In this document: one piece after another, positions 1 to 8,993 of the stretch
How the letters are laid out: each line of letters begins with the position of its first letter
Position numbering within the stretch: the stretch's first letter is position 1
NCBI GenBank assembly: GCA_002381225.1
Contig: DFSS01000043.1
Span: 60,013-117,820 of the forward strand
Source: Flavobacteriales bacterium UBA3431
GTDB taxonomy: Bacteria; Bacteroidota; Bacteroidia; Flavobacteriales; Schleiferiaceae
Direction: 5' to 3'
DNA: 57,808 bases
Position numbers and translations under genes: made by a program
The notes under the pieces: generated by a model
The model's input: only the letters and a program-made list of their open reading frames with translations
What the model was told of the DNA's origin: nothing
Databases searched by the model: none

Positions 1-1
1 G

Positions 2-1312
2 TCACACCCAACGCTTCAACCCAAGCAAGGTCGACGCGATGATTTTTAGGTCCAGGAGGAAGGACCAGTTTTCCACGTAGTAGAGATCCGCTTGGAGCCG
101 CTCTTGCATGGAGGCCGCGTCCTTTTCGCCTACCAGGCCGCGGGCTTGTGCAAGGCCTGTCATTCCCGGTTTAACCCAGTGCCGGATACCGTAGGCGCGA
201 ATGGCCTGCCCGTAGGCCTCGTGGTCGGAGGTCATGTGCGGGCGCGGACCCACCAAACTCATGTGGCCAAGGAGGACATTCCAAAGCTGAGGAAGCTCGT
301 CCACATGCGCAGCGCGAAGCCAACGCCCCAAGGGAGTGATGCGATCGTCCCCGGCGGTGGCCTGACGTGAACCGTCGGCGTCGGGCACCATGGTCCGGAA
401 TTTCCAAATTTGGAAGGGTTTGCCTCCCCAGCCGTAGCGCGTCTGACGGTAAAAGAGGCCCCCGCGAGGCACTAAAAAGAGCGCGAGCAGCGGTATCATC
501 CAAGAAAGCAGGAGTAGGCAGCCCAGGCTAGCGCCTACCAGGTCGAGGGTGCGTTTAAGCCAGGCACGAAGGCCATAGCTGAGCGGTTCGGGGCGCAACT
601 CCAAAATGGGAAGATCACCCAAGGGCAGAATGCGGGTACGCTGCGCTCCGAGAAAGCCTAAATCGGGAACGAGGCGGAGTCGTAGACTGTGGGCATCGGT
701 CCATTCCAGGGCTTCCACGGCCAATTCGGGGGCGACCCAAAGCTCGTCAAGGGATTCGGGGGAAAGTTCGGAGAGGTGCGCAGCGTGCTGAACGAGGCGG
801 TAGCCGTATTCAGGATGCCGCTCAAGCTCAGCATGGACGCGTTCCCAGGGGCCATGGACCCCCACAGTCGCCATTCGGCGCAAACCCACGCCGGAGCGGA
901 AACGGGCGCGAAGCAGTTGGACCCAAAACATGCGAAACCCCGTTCCCAAGAGGGCATAGGTCCCCAAAAAGAGCAGCAGAAAGGCGCGCGAGTAAAAAGT
1001 GGATGTCTTGAGGGAGACGACCCAAACGGCCAGAAGTGCCGCATGCACGAGGAAAAGGCGGTAAAAACGAGAAAGGACGCGCCGAATTTCTACCCCCGCC
1101 GGCAGCCGGTGTACCCCTAGCCCGAGCGCGAGGGCCAACCAAAGCAGCATCACCAGCGAAAAAAGCGTCACGTACTGGTCGTAATAAAGAGGGTTTTCGG
1201 CCCGGAGATCGCCAAAGCGCACGCTCGCCCAGCCCAGAAAGGATGCGGCCAAAAGCAGGCCATCGCCGAGCAAAAGACCGGCTTCAGAGGGGCTTGTGCG
1301 ATTTGCGTCCAT
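2..1312 (-). CDS. Polyprenyl-phosphate sugar-1-phosphate transferase (bacterial sugar transferase family)
   Basis: This 436-residue membrane protein should transfer a sugar-1-phosphate from a nucleotide sugar to undecaprenyl phosphate, the first step in building an exopolysaccharide or O-antigen repeat unit at the inner membrane. The N-terminal third has about four hydrophobic segments (roughly residues 10-130), as in WcaJ/WbaP-type enzymes, and another at about 255-280 anchors the catalytic domain. Conserved family motifs are visible: KFRTM near residue 305, DELPQLWN near 340, then SLVGPRP and KPGMTGLAQ. The stop codon lies at the very edge of the window, so the gene is complete. It is divergent from recG, with the two starts about 30 bases apart. 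The sugar substrate cannot be told from sequence. Family assignment is firm; pathway is inference. Confidence 0.88.
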   Translation of the reverse strand: MDANRTSPSEAGLLLGDGLLLAASFLGWASVRFGDLRAENPLYYDQYVTLFSLVMLLWLALALGLGVHRLPAGVEIRRVLSRFYRLFLVHAALLAVWVVSLKTSTFYSRAFLLLFLGTYALLGTGFRMFWVQLLRARFRSGVGLRRMATVGVHGPWERVHAELERHPEYGYRLVQHAAHLSELSPESLDELWVAPELAVEALEWTDAHSLRLRLVPDLGFLGAQRTRILPLGDLPILELRPEPLSYGLRAWLKRTLDLVGASLGCLLLLSWMIPLLALFLVPRGGLFYRQTRYGWGGKPFQIWKFRTMVPDADGSRQATAGDDRITPLGRWLRAAHVDELPQLWNVLLGHMSLVGPRPHMTSDHEAYGQAIRAYGIRHWVKPGMTGLAQARGLVGEKDAASMQERLQADLYYVENWSFLLDLKIIASTLLGLKRWV

Positions 1313-1331
1313 GAGGGCTTGAAGTTAACCC

Positions 1332-1339
1332 TAAATTTG
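1332..1339 (+). promoter_or_regulatory. -7 promoter element TAAATTTG for recG
   Basis: Exact match to the Bacteroidota -7 consensus TAnnTTTG, ending 3 bases before the recG ATG at 1343. No convincing -33 TTTG element is visible at the usual distance. At this spacing transcription would start at or inside the start codon. Confidence 0.6.
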
Positions 1340-1342
1340 AGC

Positions 1343-3448
1343 ATGGCATCGTGGAACGCAGATACCCCCATTACCTACCTCAAAGGCGTGGGCCCACAGC
1401 GGGCGCAGGCACTGGCGGGCGAGCTGGGCATTCGGACCTACGAGGATTTACTGAACCACTTTCCGTTTCGGTACATGGACCGGTCGGTGCTGTATTCGGC
1501 CGGCCACGTCGAGGCCGGACCATCAGAGGTCCAAGTCCGGGGCGTGCTGAGCCAGATCCAGACGCAGGGCGGCGGTCCCAAGAAACGTTTAACCGCACAG
1601 CTGATTGGTCCAGACGGCAGCGTGGAACTGGTATGGTTTAAGGGCATTCGCTGGGTCGAGAAGTCGCTGAAGCCCGGCGAAGACTATGTCGCCGTGGGGC
1701 GCGTCACAGACTTTCAGGGGCGCAAAAACATGGCACATCCGGAGCTCGAAACGTGGAATTCCTTTCAGCAAAGTCCTGTGCAGGGCTTGTTCCCGGTGTA
1801 TTCCACGACGGAAAAGCTCAGCAGCATGGGACTGCACGCACGCGGGCTCAGCAAGCTCATCCAAAGTTTGTTCCTGGAATGGCCCGCGCAAGGGGGCGAC
1901 TGGTTGCCCGCTGCGATCGTGCAGCAAGCCGGCTGGGCCTCGCGCAACGAATGCCTCCGCATCATGCACTTTCCCAGCGATCCAAACGTCCTGGCCAAAG
2001 CCCGCCAGCGCTTGGCCTTTGAAGAGATTTTCTTGGACCAGTTGGTCTTCGCCTTTAAGCGGCAGGCGAGTTTGCACCAACAGGGCGGGCTGGTTTTTCA
2101 AGCGGTCGGCCAAGCGTTTAACCAATTTTACGCGGAACATTTGCCTTTTGAACTGACCGGCGCCCAAAAGCGCGTCCTCAAAGAGATTCGCAAAGACACC
2201 GCCAGCGGCTTGCATATGAACCGCTTGGTGCAGGGCGACGTGGGTTCGGGCAAGACCATGGTGGCTTTCATGGCGCTGCTCATGGCCATCGACAATGGCT
2301 TCCAAGGCTGCTTGATGGCGCCGACGGAAATTCTCGCTCAACAGCATTTTGCCAGCTTGCAACCTTGGTGTGAGGCCTTGGGATTGCGCATTGGATTGTT
2401 GACGGGCTCCGTGAAGGCTTCGGCCCGAAAACCCCTGCTCGCAGCCCTTAAGACCGGTGAGTTGGACCTCCTAGTGGGCACCCATGCCATCCTGGAAGAT
2501 CCGGTCGAATTCAAGCAACTCGGCATGGCCATTGTGGATGAACAACACCGATTTGGCGTTGCTCAACGTGCACGGCTCCGCAAAAAAAACGCCATCTCCC
2601 CACATATTTTGGTTATGACCGCCACGCCCATCCCACGCACCTTGGCCATGAGTCTCTATGGCGACCTGGACCTGAGTGTCATTGACGAGCTTCCGCCGGG
2701 CCGCCAACCCATCCAAACGGTGCACCGCACGGACCACAACCGTCTGAAAGTTTGGGGCTTTCTCAAGGAAGAAATTGCCAAGGGCCGACAGATTTACATC
2801 GTCTACCCGCTCATCGAGGAAAGCCAAAAAATGGACTTCAAAGACCTCATGGACGGCTATGAAAGCATTTGCCGAGACTTCCCCCGGCCCCAGTATGAAA
2901 TAAGCATTGTCCACGGCCGGATGAAATCCGAAGACAAAGAATGGGAAATGGGGCGCTTTTCACGCGGCGAGACCCAGCTCATGGTGGCTACCACGGTCAT
3001 TGAAGTGGGTGTGAACGTACCCAACGCCAGTGTCATGGTCATCGAAAATGCCGAACGCTTTGGCCTCAGCCAGCTGCACCAACTGCGGGGCCGCGTGGGT
3101 CGGGGCGCCGACCAATCTTACTGCATTTTAATGACGGGCGACAAGCTGAGCGACGACGGAAAAGTGCGCATCGAAACCATGTGCCGCACCAACGACGGAT
3201 TCGAAATTGCCGATGTGGACCTCCAACTTCGAGGGCCTGGCGACGTGATGGGCACCCGTCAATCAGGCATGCTGGATTACAAAGTGGCCAATTTGGGGCA
3301 GGACCAACAGCTCATCGAATGGGCGCGCCAAAAAGCCCAATCTACGGTCCTGGATGACCCGCGTTTGGAGCGTCCTGAACATGCGGCCCTCCGAATGCGT
3401 TTTACCGACTATGCCCGAAATAAAATGGCCTGGGGCAGCATCGCCTAA
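1343..3448 (+). CDS. recG: ATP-dependent DNA helicase RecG
   Basis: RecG is a superfamily 2 helicase that remodels stalled replication forks and branch-migrates Holliday junctions. The 701-residue length matches the family. An N-terminal wedge/OB domain is followed by Walker A GDVGSGKT near residue 298, the DEQH box near 399, the TATPIPRTLA motif III, and QLHQLRGRVGRG (motif VI) near 580. I chose the ATG at 1343 rather than an in-frame TTG at 1319 because the product then begins just before the conserved YLKGVGPQRA segment and because a promoter element ends 3 bases upstream. The next gene follows after 6 bases and is probably co-transcribed. Confidence 0.97.
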   Translation: MASWNADTPITYLKGVGPQRAQALAGELGIRTYEDLLNHFPFRYMDRSVLYSAGHVEAGPSEVQVRGVLSQIQTQGGGPKKRLTAQLIGPDGSVELVWFKGIRWVEKSLKPGEDYVAVGRVTDFQGRKNMAHPELETWNSFQQSPVQGLFPVYSTTEKLSSMGLHARGLSKLIQSLFLEWPAQGGDWLPAAIVQQAGWASRNECLRIMHFPSDPNVLAKARQRLAFEEIFLDQLVFAFKRQASLHQQGGLVFQAVGQAFNQFYAEHLPFELTGAQKRVLKEIRKDTASGLHMNRLVQGDVGSGKTMVAFMALLMAIDNGFQGCLMAPTEILAQQHFASLQPWCEALGLRIGLLTGSVKASARKPLLAALKTGELDLLVGTHAILEDPVEFKQLGMAIVDEQHRFGVAQRARLRKKNAISPHILVMTATPIPRTLAMSLYGDLDLSVIDELPPGRQPIQTVHRTDHNRLKVWGFLKEEIAKGRQIYIVYPLIEESQKMDFKDLMDGYESICRDFPRPQYEISIVHGRMKSEDKEWEMGRFSRGETQLMVATTVIEVGVNVPNASVMVIENAERFGLSQLHQLRGRVGRGADQSYCILMTGDKLSDDGKVRIETMCRTNDGFEIADVDLQLRGPGDVMGTRQSGMLDYKVANLGQDQQLIEWARQKAQSTVLDDPRLERPEHAALRMRFTDYARNKMAWGSIA

Positions 3449-3454
3449 TTTGGC

Positions 3455-4102
3455 ATGCTTTTGGCCCCGCCCTATGCCATGAAACTCCGCCCCCCCACCA
3501 TCCGTCCCTTCTGGCGATCGGTCCATGTGACCCACCGCTTCTACCGCATTTCGGGCGGATACCGCTTTTTGCTGGAAGGCTTCCGCAAGCTGGGGTTGGG
3601 GCTCCTCGCTTTTGGGGTCGTGATTTGGGCCATCAACACCTATTTAGTGGACCTCGAATCGATTGCCGAACTGGCCACCCAACGCCTGCATTGGTCTTTG
3701 GTGGTGGCTATTTTGGGCCTCTCGGAGGTCGTTTTTGGCATCTTGCCCCCGGACTTTTTCATCCTCTGGGCGCATGCCTTTCCGTATCCATGGGCGATGG
3801 TAGGGCTTCTGTCCATCGTCTCCTACCTCGGCGGTATTGCAAGCTATTTGCTCGGCCAGCGCCTGCATCACGTTCCTAAAATCAAAGAGTTAGTCGACGT
3901 GCGATTCGCCTCGCATTTTGCTCAGATTAAACGCTTTGGCGGTCTGCTTATTTTCCTCGCCGCCCTGACGCCCCTTCCCTTTCCGCCGGTCTGTACCGTC
4001 GCCGGCGTGGTCAATTTCCGCTTCCGCTGGTTCCTCTGGGTCGCGGCCACGCGCTTCCTGCGGTTTTTCTTGTACGCGCTCTTCATTTTTGGCTTAGTCT
4101 GA
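3455..4102 (+). CDS. VTT/DedA-like membrane protein
   Basis: A 215-residue integral membrane protein with about five hydrophobic segments (near residues 45-65, 80-105, 115-135, 155-180 and 190-213). The segment rich in Gly and Ser around SYLGGIASYLLGQ and the later TPLPFPPVCTVAG stretch resemble the VTT (SNARE-associated Golgi/DedA) fold, whose bacterial members are linked to recycling of undecaprenyl phosphate and phospholipid carriers or to membrane homeostasis. It lies 6 bases after recG, so it is likely in the same transcript; no functional link to recG is implied. A later ATG at 3479 is an alternative start that would remove eight residues. The specific substrate is unknown. Confidence 0.7.
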   Translation: MLLAPPYAMKLRPPTIRPFWRSVHVTHRFYRISGGYRFLLEGFRKLGLGLLAFGVVIWAINTYLVDLESIAELATQRLHWSLVVAILGLSEVVFGILPPDFFILWAHAFPYPWAMVGLLSIVSYLGGIASYLLGQRLHHVPKIKELVDVRFASHFAQIKRFGGLLIFLAALTPLPFPPVCTVAGVVNFRFRWFLWVAATRFLRFFLYALFIFGLV

Positions 4103-4164
4103 GGCTCCTTTTTTCGGCCCGAACGCCCCCCCTTCCTCCCATAGGTCAGAACCACTGCAGGCCG

Positions 4165-4172
4165 TATTTTTG
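4165..4172 (+). promoter_or_regulatory. -7 promoter element TATTTTTG for pheT
   Basis: Exact TAnnTTTG match ending 5 bases before the pheT ATG. The pheT start is well fixed by the conserved N-terminus, so the transcript is predicted to be leaderless or nearly so. No clear -33 element. Confidence 0.6.
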
Positions 4173-4177
4173 CAGGT

Positions 4178-6610
4178 ATGCAGATTTCTAAGGACTGGCT
4201 CCACGACTACTTACCTGTCGCCATCAGCGCTACACGCATGGCCGAGCTCCTCACCGCCACCGGTTTGGAAGTTGAAAAAGTTCACGAAGTAGACGCCGTG
4301 CCCGGTGGCCTTCGCGGCGTGATCGTAGGCGAAGTCCTCACGGTCATCAAGCATCCCGATGCCGACCGCCTAAATTGCACCACCGTTTCCATCGGCGGCG
4401 AGCAGACCCTTGAAATCGTCTGCGGTGCCCCCAATGTCGCGGTAGGCCAAAAAGTGCCTGTAGCGACAGTGGGCTGCACGCTTTACCCGACCGGCTCCGA
4501 AGAGGGCCTGACGATCAAAAAGGGTAAAATCCGCGGGCAAGTGTCGGAGGGCATGATCTGCGCCGAAGATGAACTTGGCCTGGGCCAATCCCACGACGGC
4601 ATTCTGGTCCTTGACCCGGATGCGCTGGTCGGCCAGCCTTTGAGCGAACACCTCGGCTTGGAGAGCGACACCGCTCTTGAAATTGGACTCACCCCCAACC
4701 GCATGGACGCCATGAGCCATATGGGGGTGGCCCGCGACCTGCGAGCCGCCTTGCTGCGCCACGACGAGGAGGTCCTATGGAGCCCGCCTATGCTGAGCGA
4801 ATGGCCCGCCGTAGGCTCCGGCCTGACCTTGGACATCCAAGACCCAAGCGCCTGTCCGCGCTACTTTGCCCTGAAGGTGGAAGGCGTTTCTGCCATCCCC
4901 TCTCCAGAGTGGCTGCAGCGCCGCCTCAAGACCATTGGCGCTAAGCCCATCAATGCCTTGGTGGACATTACCAACTATGTCCTACACAGCGTGGGCCACC
5001 CCTTGCACGCTTTCGATAGCCGCGCCCTCCATGGCAACGCCATTGTCGTGCGTCGCGCAACATCGGGCGAGGCCTTCACCACCTTGGACGGCGTAGCGCG
5101 TACCCTGCACGCAGACGACCTCGTCATTGCCAACGCTTCGGATGCCATGGCGTTGGCCGGGGTATTTGGGGGCCTAAAGTCTGGCGTCCAAGCCGACACG
5201 ACCTCCATCGTCTTAGAATCTGCCTGGTTTGACCCCGTCGTGATCCGAAAGGGGGCCAAGCGCCACGGCCTCAACACGGACGCCTCTTTCCGCTATGAGC
5301 GCGGCGTGGACCCCAGCCTCGGCACCGAAGCCCTGGAACTCGCCTGGACCCTCCTTCAAAGCATCTTCCCAGACGCCCACGTCACCGGTTATGATGCCTT
5401 TGAATCCGCCGACGCCCCCTTTGGCGATCGCGTCGTACACATCGATACGCAGCGTATCCAAGCGAGCATAGGCGAAGCCATCCCCGAAGACCGGATGCGC
5501 AGCATCCTCCAATCATTGGACATTCACGTAACGGCCGAATCGGGCAGCGCATGGACCCTATCCGTCCCCGCCTACCGCTGGGATGTGACACGCGAAGCCG
5601 ATATCGCCGAAGAAATTTTGCGCATTTACGGCTTCAATGCCATCTCCTTCCCACCTGCCATGCGTTCGCACGTGGCCCACGAAGACCGCATTACTCCCGA
5701 AATGCTTCGCCGCAAAGCCGCGGACTATCTGGTCGGTCAAGGGTTATTTGAAATCATGAACAACTCTCTGACGCGCGCGCAAGCCTACGAGCAGCATCCC
5801 AGCATCGCGGCGGATAGCGTCGTACCCGTTTTGAACCCTTTGAGTCAGGATTTGGGAGTGATGCGCCCCAGCTTGATGCTTGGAGGCCTGGATGCGGTGA
5901 GTTACAATGCCAAACGTCAAAACGCCGATATGGCCCTGTTTGAATTTGGCCGAACCTACCATACATCGGCCGATGGCCTGTCCGAACGCCATGCCCTGGG
6001 CCTCTGGCTCGCGGGCAGCTACCCGGGCCCACATTGGATGACCGGCGAAGCAAAAATCAACTTCTTTGCCCTCAAAGGATTAGTCCTCGGGCTATGCCAC
6101 CGCTTTGGCCTCCACACAGAGGAGCAAGGCATGGAGGCCGAAGGCGGAGAATTTGCTGGCGGTATTCAGCTCAGCGTGGGAGGGCAACCCCTCGCCTCTC
6201 TGGGTTGGGTGGACGATTGGGCCTTAAAACAGGCAGACCTGAAGCAGCCCGTGTTGGCTGCGCGCATCGATTGGGACCGTTTTGTCAAAGCGGCTTCACG
6301 CGTAAAAATCACCTACCGCGAACCGTCCAAATTCCCCAAAGTCACGCGGGACCTGGCACTCATTGTGGACGCCAGCCTGAGCTACGGCGAACTCTACACC
6401 TGCCTTCGCCAAGTGAAAGAAAAGACCTTGCAAGGCATTGAACTCTTTGATGTGTACCAAGGCAAGAATTTGCCCGACGGCAAGCTGTCTTATGGCATGC
6501 GTTTCACCTTCTTGGACCCCAACAAGACCTTGCAAGACGCACAAGTAGATGGCGCTATGGCCAAGTTTCTCAAAGCAGCGGAAGACGGGGTAGGCGCAAG
6601 CTTGCGTTAA
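4178..6610 (+). CDS. pheT: Phenylalanine--tRNA ligase beta subunit
   Basis: Beta chain of the alpha2/beta2 phenylalanyl-tRNA synthetase; it binds tRNA and edits mischarged tyrosine while the alpha chain (not in this window) forms Phe-tRNA. The 810-residue length is typical. The start MQISKDWLHDYL is the conserved PheT N-terminus. Domains in order: EMAP/OB tRNA-binding domain (about 40-150), B3/B4 editing region with HPLHAFD and the GVFGG segment (about 210-370), B5 domain (about 405-475), catalytic-like core, and a C-terminal anticodon-binding FDX-ACB domain from about 715, starting near YREPSKFPKVTRDLAL. It stands alone, with a probable terminator shared with the convergent purL. Confidence 0.97.
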   Translation: MQISKDWLHDYLPVAISATRMAELLTATGLEVEKVHEVDAVPGGLRGVIVGEVLTVIKHPDADRLNCTTVSIGGEQTLEIVCGAPNVAVGQKVPVATVGCTLYPTGSEEGLTIKKGKIRGQVSEGMICAEDELGLGQSHDGILVLDPDALVGQPLSEHLGLESDTALEIGLTPNRMDAMSHMGVARDLRAALLRHDEEVLWSPPMLSEWPAVGSGLTLDIQDPSACPRYFALKVEGVSAIPSPEWLQRRLKTIGAKPINALVDITNYVLHSVGHPLHAFDSRALHGNAIVVRRATSGEAFTTLDGVARTLHADDLVIANASDAMALAGVFGGLKSGVQADTTSIVLESAWFDPVVIRKGAKRHGLNTDASFRYERGVDPSLGTEALELAWTLLQSIFPDAHVTGYDAFESADAPFGDRVVHIDTQRIQASIGEAIPEDRMRSILQSLDIHVTAESGSAWTLSVPAYRWDVTREADIAEEILRIYGFNAISFPPAMRSHVAHEDRITPEMLRRKAADYLVGQGLFEIMNNSLTRAQAYEQHPSIAADSVVPVLNPLSQDLGVMRPSLMLGGLDAVSYNAKRQNADMALFEFGRTYHTSADGLSERHALGLWLAGSYPGPHWMTGEAKINFFALKGLVLGLCHRFGLHTEEQGMEAEGGEFAGGIQLSVGGQPLASLGWVDDWALKQADLKQPVLAARIDWDRFVKAASRVKITYREPSKFPKVTRDLALIVDASLSYGELYTCLRQVKEKTLQGIELFDVYQGKNLPDGKLSYGMRFTFLDPNKTLQDAQVDGAMAKFLKAAEDGVGASLR

Positions 6611-6654
6611 CCCCGGAAGGAGCCCATATCACGGAACAGCATGCGTCCAAGACA

Positions 6655-6681
6655 GAAGGAGAAAGGATTCTTTCTCCCTTC
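6655..6681. terminator. Probable bidirectional terminator between pheT and purL
   Basis: In the 101-base convergent gap, GAAGGAGAAAG can pair with CTTTCTCCCTTC across a GATT loop with one bulged base. It is followed by CCTTTT on the forward strand. The stem is moderate and the T tract is imperfect, so this is a likely rather than certain terminator. Confidence 0.5.
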
Positions 6682-6711
6682 AAGCCTTTTCCCCTTAAAC
6701 TCTGGTATCCT

Positions 6712-8943
6712 CTATGCCTCCAACAGCTCGCCCAAGGCGTTCTGGTAGGGCTTCGCGTAGTCGCTTGCCATGCCCCAATCCTCGTCGTCTACGCGGATGG
6801 CGCCTTTCGTGACATGGCCGAGTAGGTCAAACTCCACCCCATTCAACATCATGAGGTCAATAAATGCCTCTTCATTTTCAGGGGTCACGGAGACCACGAT
6901 TCGGCTCTGGCTCTCGCCAAAGAGGTAGGCATCGGGGCGGATCTCCACATCCGTGGTAATATCAAAGCCCAAATCGCCCTGCATCGCAGATTCCAACAAA
7001 GCGATAAACAATCCGCCCTCAGAGACATCGTGCGCAGACGCAATGACGCCCTTGCGAATGAGTTCTTTGAGCTGCTCTAGATTGGCATATTCTTCCTCTA
7101 GGGAAAAGAAGGGCACCGGAGAGGCCTCAATACCGTGGTGGTGCACCAGGTACTGGCTCGAAGAGATGTCGTCGCGGGAAATTCCCAACATGTAAATCAA
7201 ATCGCCCTTGGCCTTGAACGGAATGGTCGTGACGTGCTTGGTATCCTCCACCAAACCAATCATAGCGATGGTCGGAGTGGGGAAAACCGGCTCGATGCGG
7301 TCACCCATTTGGGTTTGGTTGTAGAAGCTGACGTTCCCACCGGTAACAGGCGTGGCAAACTTCTCACAGGCCTTGCCCATGCCCTTGATGGCGCCGACAA
7401 ATTGCCAATACACTTCCGGGTTGTAGGGATTGCCAAAGTTGAGGCAGTTGGTGATGGCCGAGGGCACCCCTCCCGAACACACGATGTTTCGGGCATTTTC
7501 AGCAACGGCAATCATGGTACCCACTTCGGGATCCGCATGCACGTAGCGGCTGTTGCAATCGACCGTCATGGCAATGGCCCGCTTGGAGCCCTTAACGTTG
7601 ACGATGGCCGCATCGCTCGCTTCATTGGTAGAGCGGTTCTTGGTGCCCACCATGGAGTCATACTGCTCGTAGACCCAACGCTTGGAAGCAATGTTGGGTA
7701 GGCCCGCTAGCTGCATGGCCACAGACTGCAAATCTTCAGGGCATGGAACCATGTCCATGTCAAAGTTTTGGTACTCCGAATAGTACGCGGGCTCGCGTGT
7801 TTCGCGATGGTAGACCGGAGCCCCACCGCCCAGCACCAGGGATTCAGCTGGAATTTCAGCGAGCTTTTCCCCGTGCCAGAAATAGCGCACGTAAGGCCCT
7901 TCGGTTACTATGCCGATAGGTTCACAATGGATGTCCCATTTGTCGAAGATCGCTTCGACCTCCGCTTCTCGGCCTCGGGCTACGACCACGAGCATGCGCT
8001 CTTGCGATTCGGAAAGGAGAATTTCCCATGGCTCCATGCCCTCCTGTCGGGTAGGTACCTTATCCAGATTGATGTCCATGCCGACACCACCTCCTGCCGA
8101 CATTTCGCTGGTTGAGCAGGTGATGCCCGCGGCCCCCATATCCTGCATCCCTCGGACTGCCCCGATTTTTGCGAGCTCCATCGTCGCTTCGAGAAGCAGC
8201 TTCTCTTGGAAGGGATCCCCAACCTGTACGGAAGGGATGTCATTGGCGCTGTCTTCGCTCAAGTCTTTTGAAGCAAACGCAGCCCCATGAATTCCATCAC
8301 GCCCGGTAGAAGACCCCACGATGTACACGGAATTACCTACCCCTTGGGCTTTTGCCGAAATTTGGCCTCCAACCTCAACAATTCCCGCGGAAAACGCATT
8401 GACGAGTGGGTTTTGTTCATAGCATTTGTCAAAGTATACCTCACCCCCAACCGTAGGGATACCAAAGGAGTTACCGTAGTTTCCAATGCCCTTCACCACT
8501 CCTTTAACCAGCCATTTTGTGCGGTCGGTCGTAGGATCGCCAAAACGCAAACTGTTCAATTGGGCAATGGGGCGAGCGCCCATGGTAAAGATGTCGCGGT
8601 TGATACCACCCACACCTGTGGCGGCCCCTTGATAGGGTTCCACGGCGGAGGGGTGGTTGTGGGATTCGATTTTAAAGGCACAGGCCAAACCTTCACCGAT
8701 GTCTACCAAACCAGCGTTTTCTTCGCCCGCTTTGGCCAACATGTGAGGTCCTTCCTTCGGAAGGGTCTTCAACCAAACAATAGAGTTCTTGTAGGAGCAG
8801 TGCTCCGACCACATGACCGAATACACGGAGAGCTCGGTAAAATTGGGGGTTCGACCCAAGACTTCACAAATCTTGGCAAACTCCTCTGGCAGAAGCCCTA
8901 AATCTTTGGCAGTTTCGACGGTGGTCAAGGCGGCTGAATCCAT
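6712..8943 (-). CDS. purL: Phosphoribosylformylglycinamidine synthase subunit PurL (small type)
   Basis: PurL converts formylglycinamide ribonucleotide to the amidine, using ATP and ammonia supplied by PurQ with PurS (neither is in this window). At 743 residues it is the short Bacillus-type subunit, not the approximately 1,200-1,300-residue fused form found in many other bacteria. The catalytic segment MWSEHCSYKNS is at residues 44-54 with His48, and the Gly-rich ATP-binding region MGAAGITCSTSEMSAGGGVG is present. I use the ATG at 8943: the product then starts just before the conserved AKDLGL region, and an in-frame upstream extension would run through the promoter element and has no family character. 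It is divergent from an amidohydrolase gene 50 bases away. Confidence 0.96.
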   Translation of the reverse strand: MDSAALTTVETAKDLGLLPEEFAKICEVLGRTPNFTELSVYSVMWSEHCSYKNSIVWLKTLPKEGPHMLAKAGEENAGLVDIGEGLACAFKIESHNHPSAVEPYQGAATGVGGINRDIFTMGARPIAQLNSLRFGDPTTDRTKWLVKGVVKGIGNYGNSFGIPTVGGEVYFDKCYEQNPLVNAFSAGIVEVGGQISAKAQGVGNSVYIVGSSTGRDGIHGAAFASKDLSEDSANDIPSVQVGDPFQEKLLLEATMELAKIGAVRGMQDMGAAGITCSTSEMSAGGGVGMDINLDKVPTRQEGMEPWEILLSESQERMLVVVARGREAEVEAIFDKWDIHCEPIGIVTEGPYVRYFWHGEKLAEIPAESLVLGGGAPVYHRETREPAYYSEYQNFDMDMVPCPEDLQSVAMQLAGLPNIASKRWVYEQYDSMVGTKNRSTNEASDAAIVNVKGSKRAIAMTVDCNSRYVHADPEVGTMIAVAENARNIVCSGGVPSAITNCLNFGNPYNPEVYWQFVGAIKGMGKACEKFATPVTGGNVSFYNQTQMGDRIEPVFPTPTIAMIGLVEDTKHVTTIPFKAKGDLIYMLGISRDDISSSQYLVHHHGIEASPVPFFSLEEEYANLEQLKELIRKGVIASAHDVSEGGLFIALLESAMQGDLGFDITTDVEIRPDAYLFGESQSRIVVSVTPENEEAFIDLMMLNGVEFDLLGHVTKGAIRVDDEDWGMASDYAKPYQNALGELLEA

Positions 8944-8959
8944 GTATAATGCTTTGTGA

Positions 8960-8967
8960 CAAAGGTA
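8960..8967 (-). promoter_or_regulatory. -7 promoter element TACCTTTG for purL
   Basis: Exact TAnnTTTG match on the reverse strand ending 16 bases before the purL ATG. Transcription would begin about 10 bases before the start codon. No clear -33 element. Confidence 0.6.
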
Positions 8968-8981
8968 CGACCCGCACTTCC

Positions 8982-8989
8982 TACCTTTC
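8982..8989 (+). promoter_or_regulatory. Near-consensus -7 element TACCTTTC for the amidohydrolase
   Basis: TACCTTTC differs from TAnnTTTG only in its last base and ends 4 bases before the ATG at 8994, the same spacing seen at ddl, pyrE and tgt. The single mismatch lowers confidence. Confidence 0.4.
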
Positions 8990-8993
8990 CGGC

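Noticed and set aside
1589..2362. Reverse frame of about 257 codons opposite recG
   Set aside because: Antisense to the conserved helicase; no promoter element or domain.
8287..8901. Forward frame of about 204 codons opposite purL
   Set aside because: Antisense to the catalytic region of PurL; product has no recognisable features.
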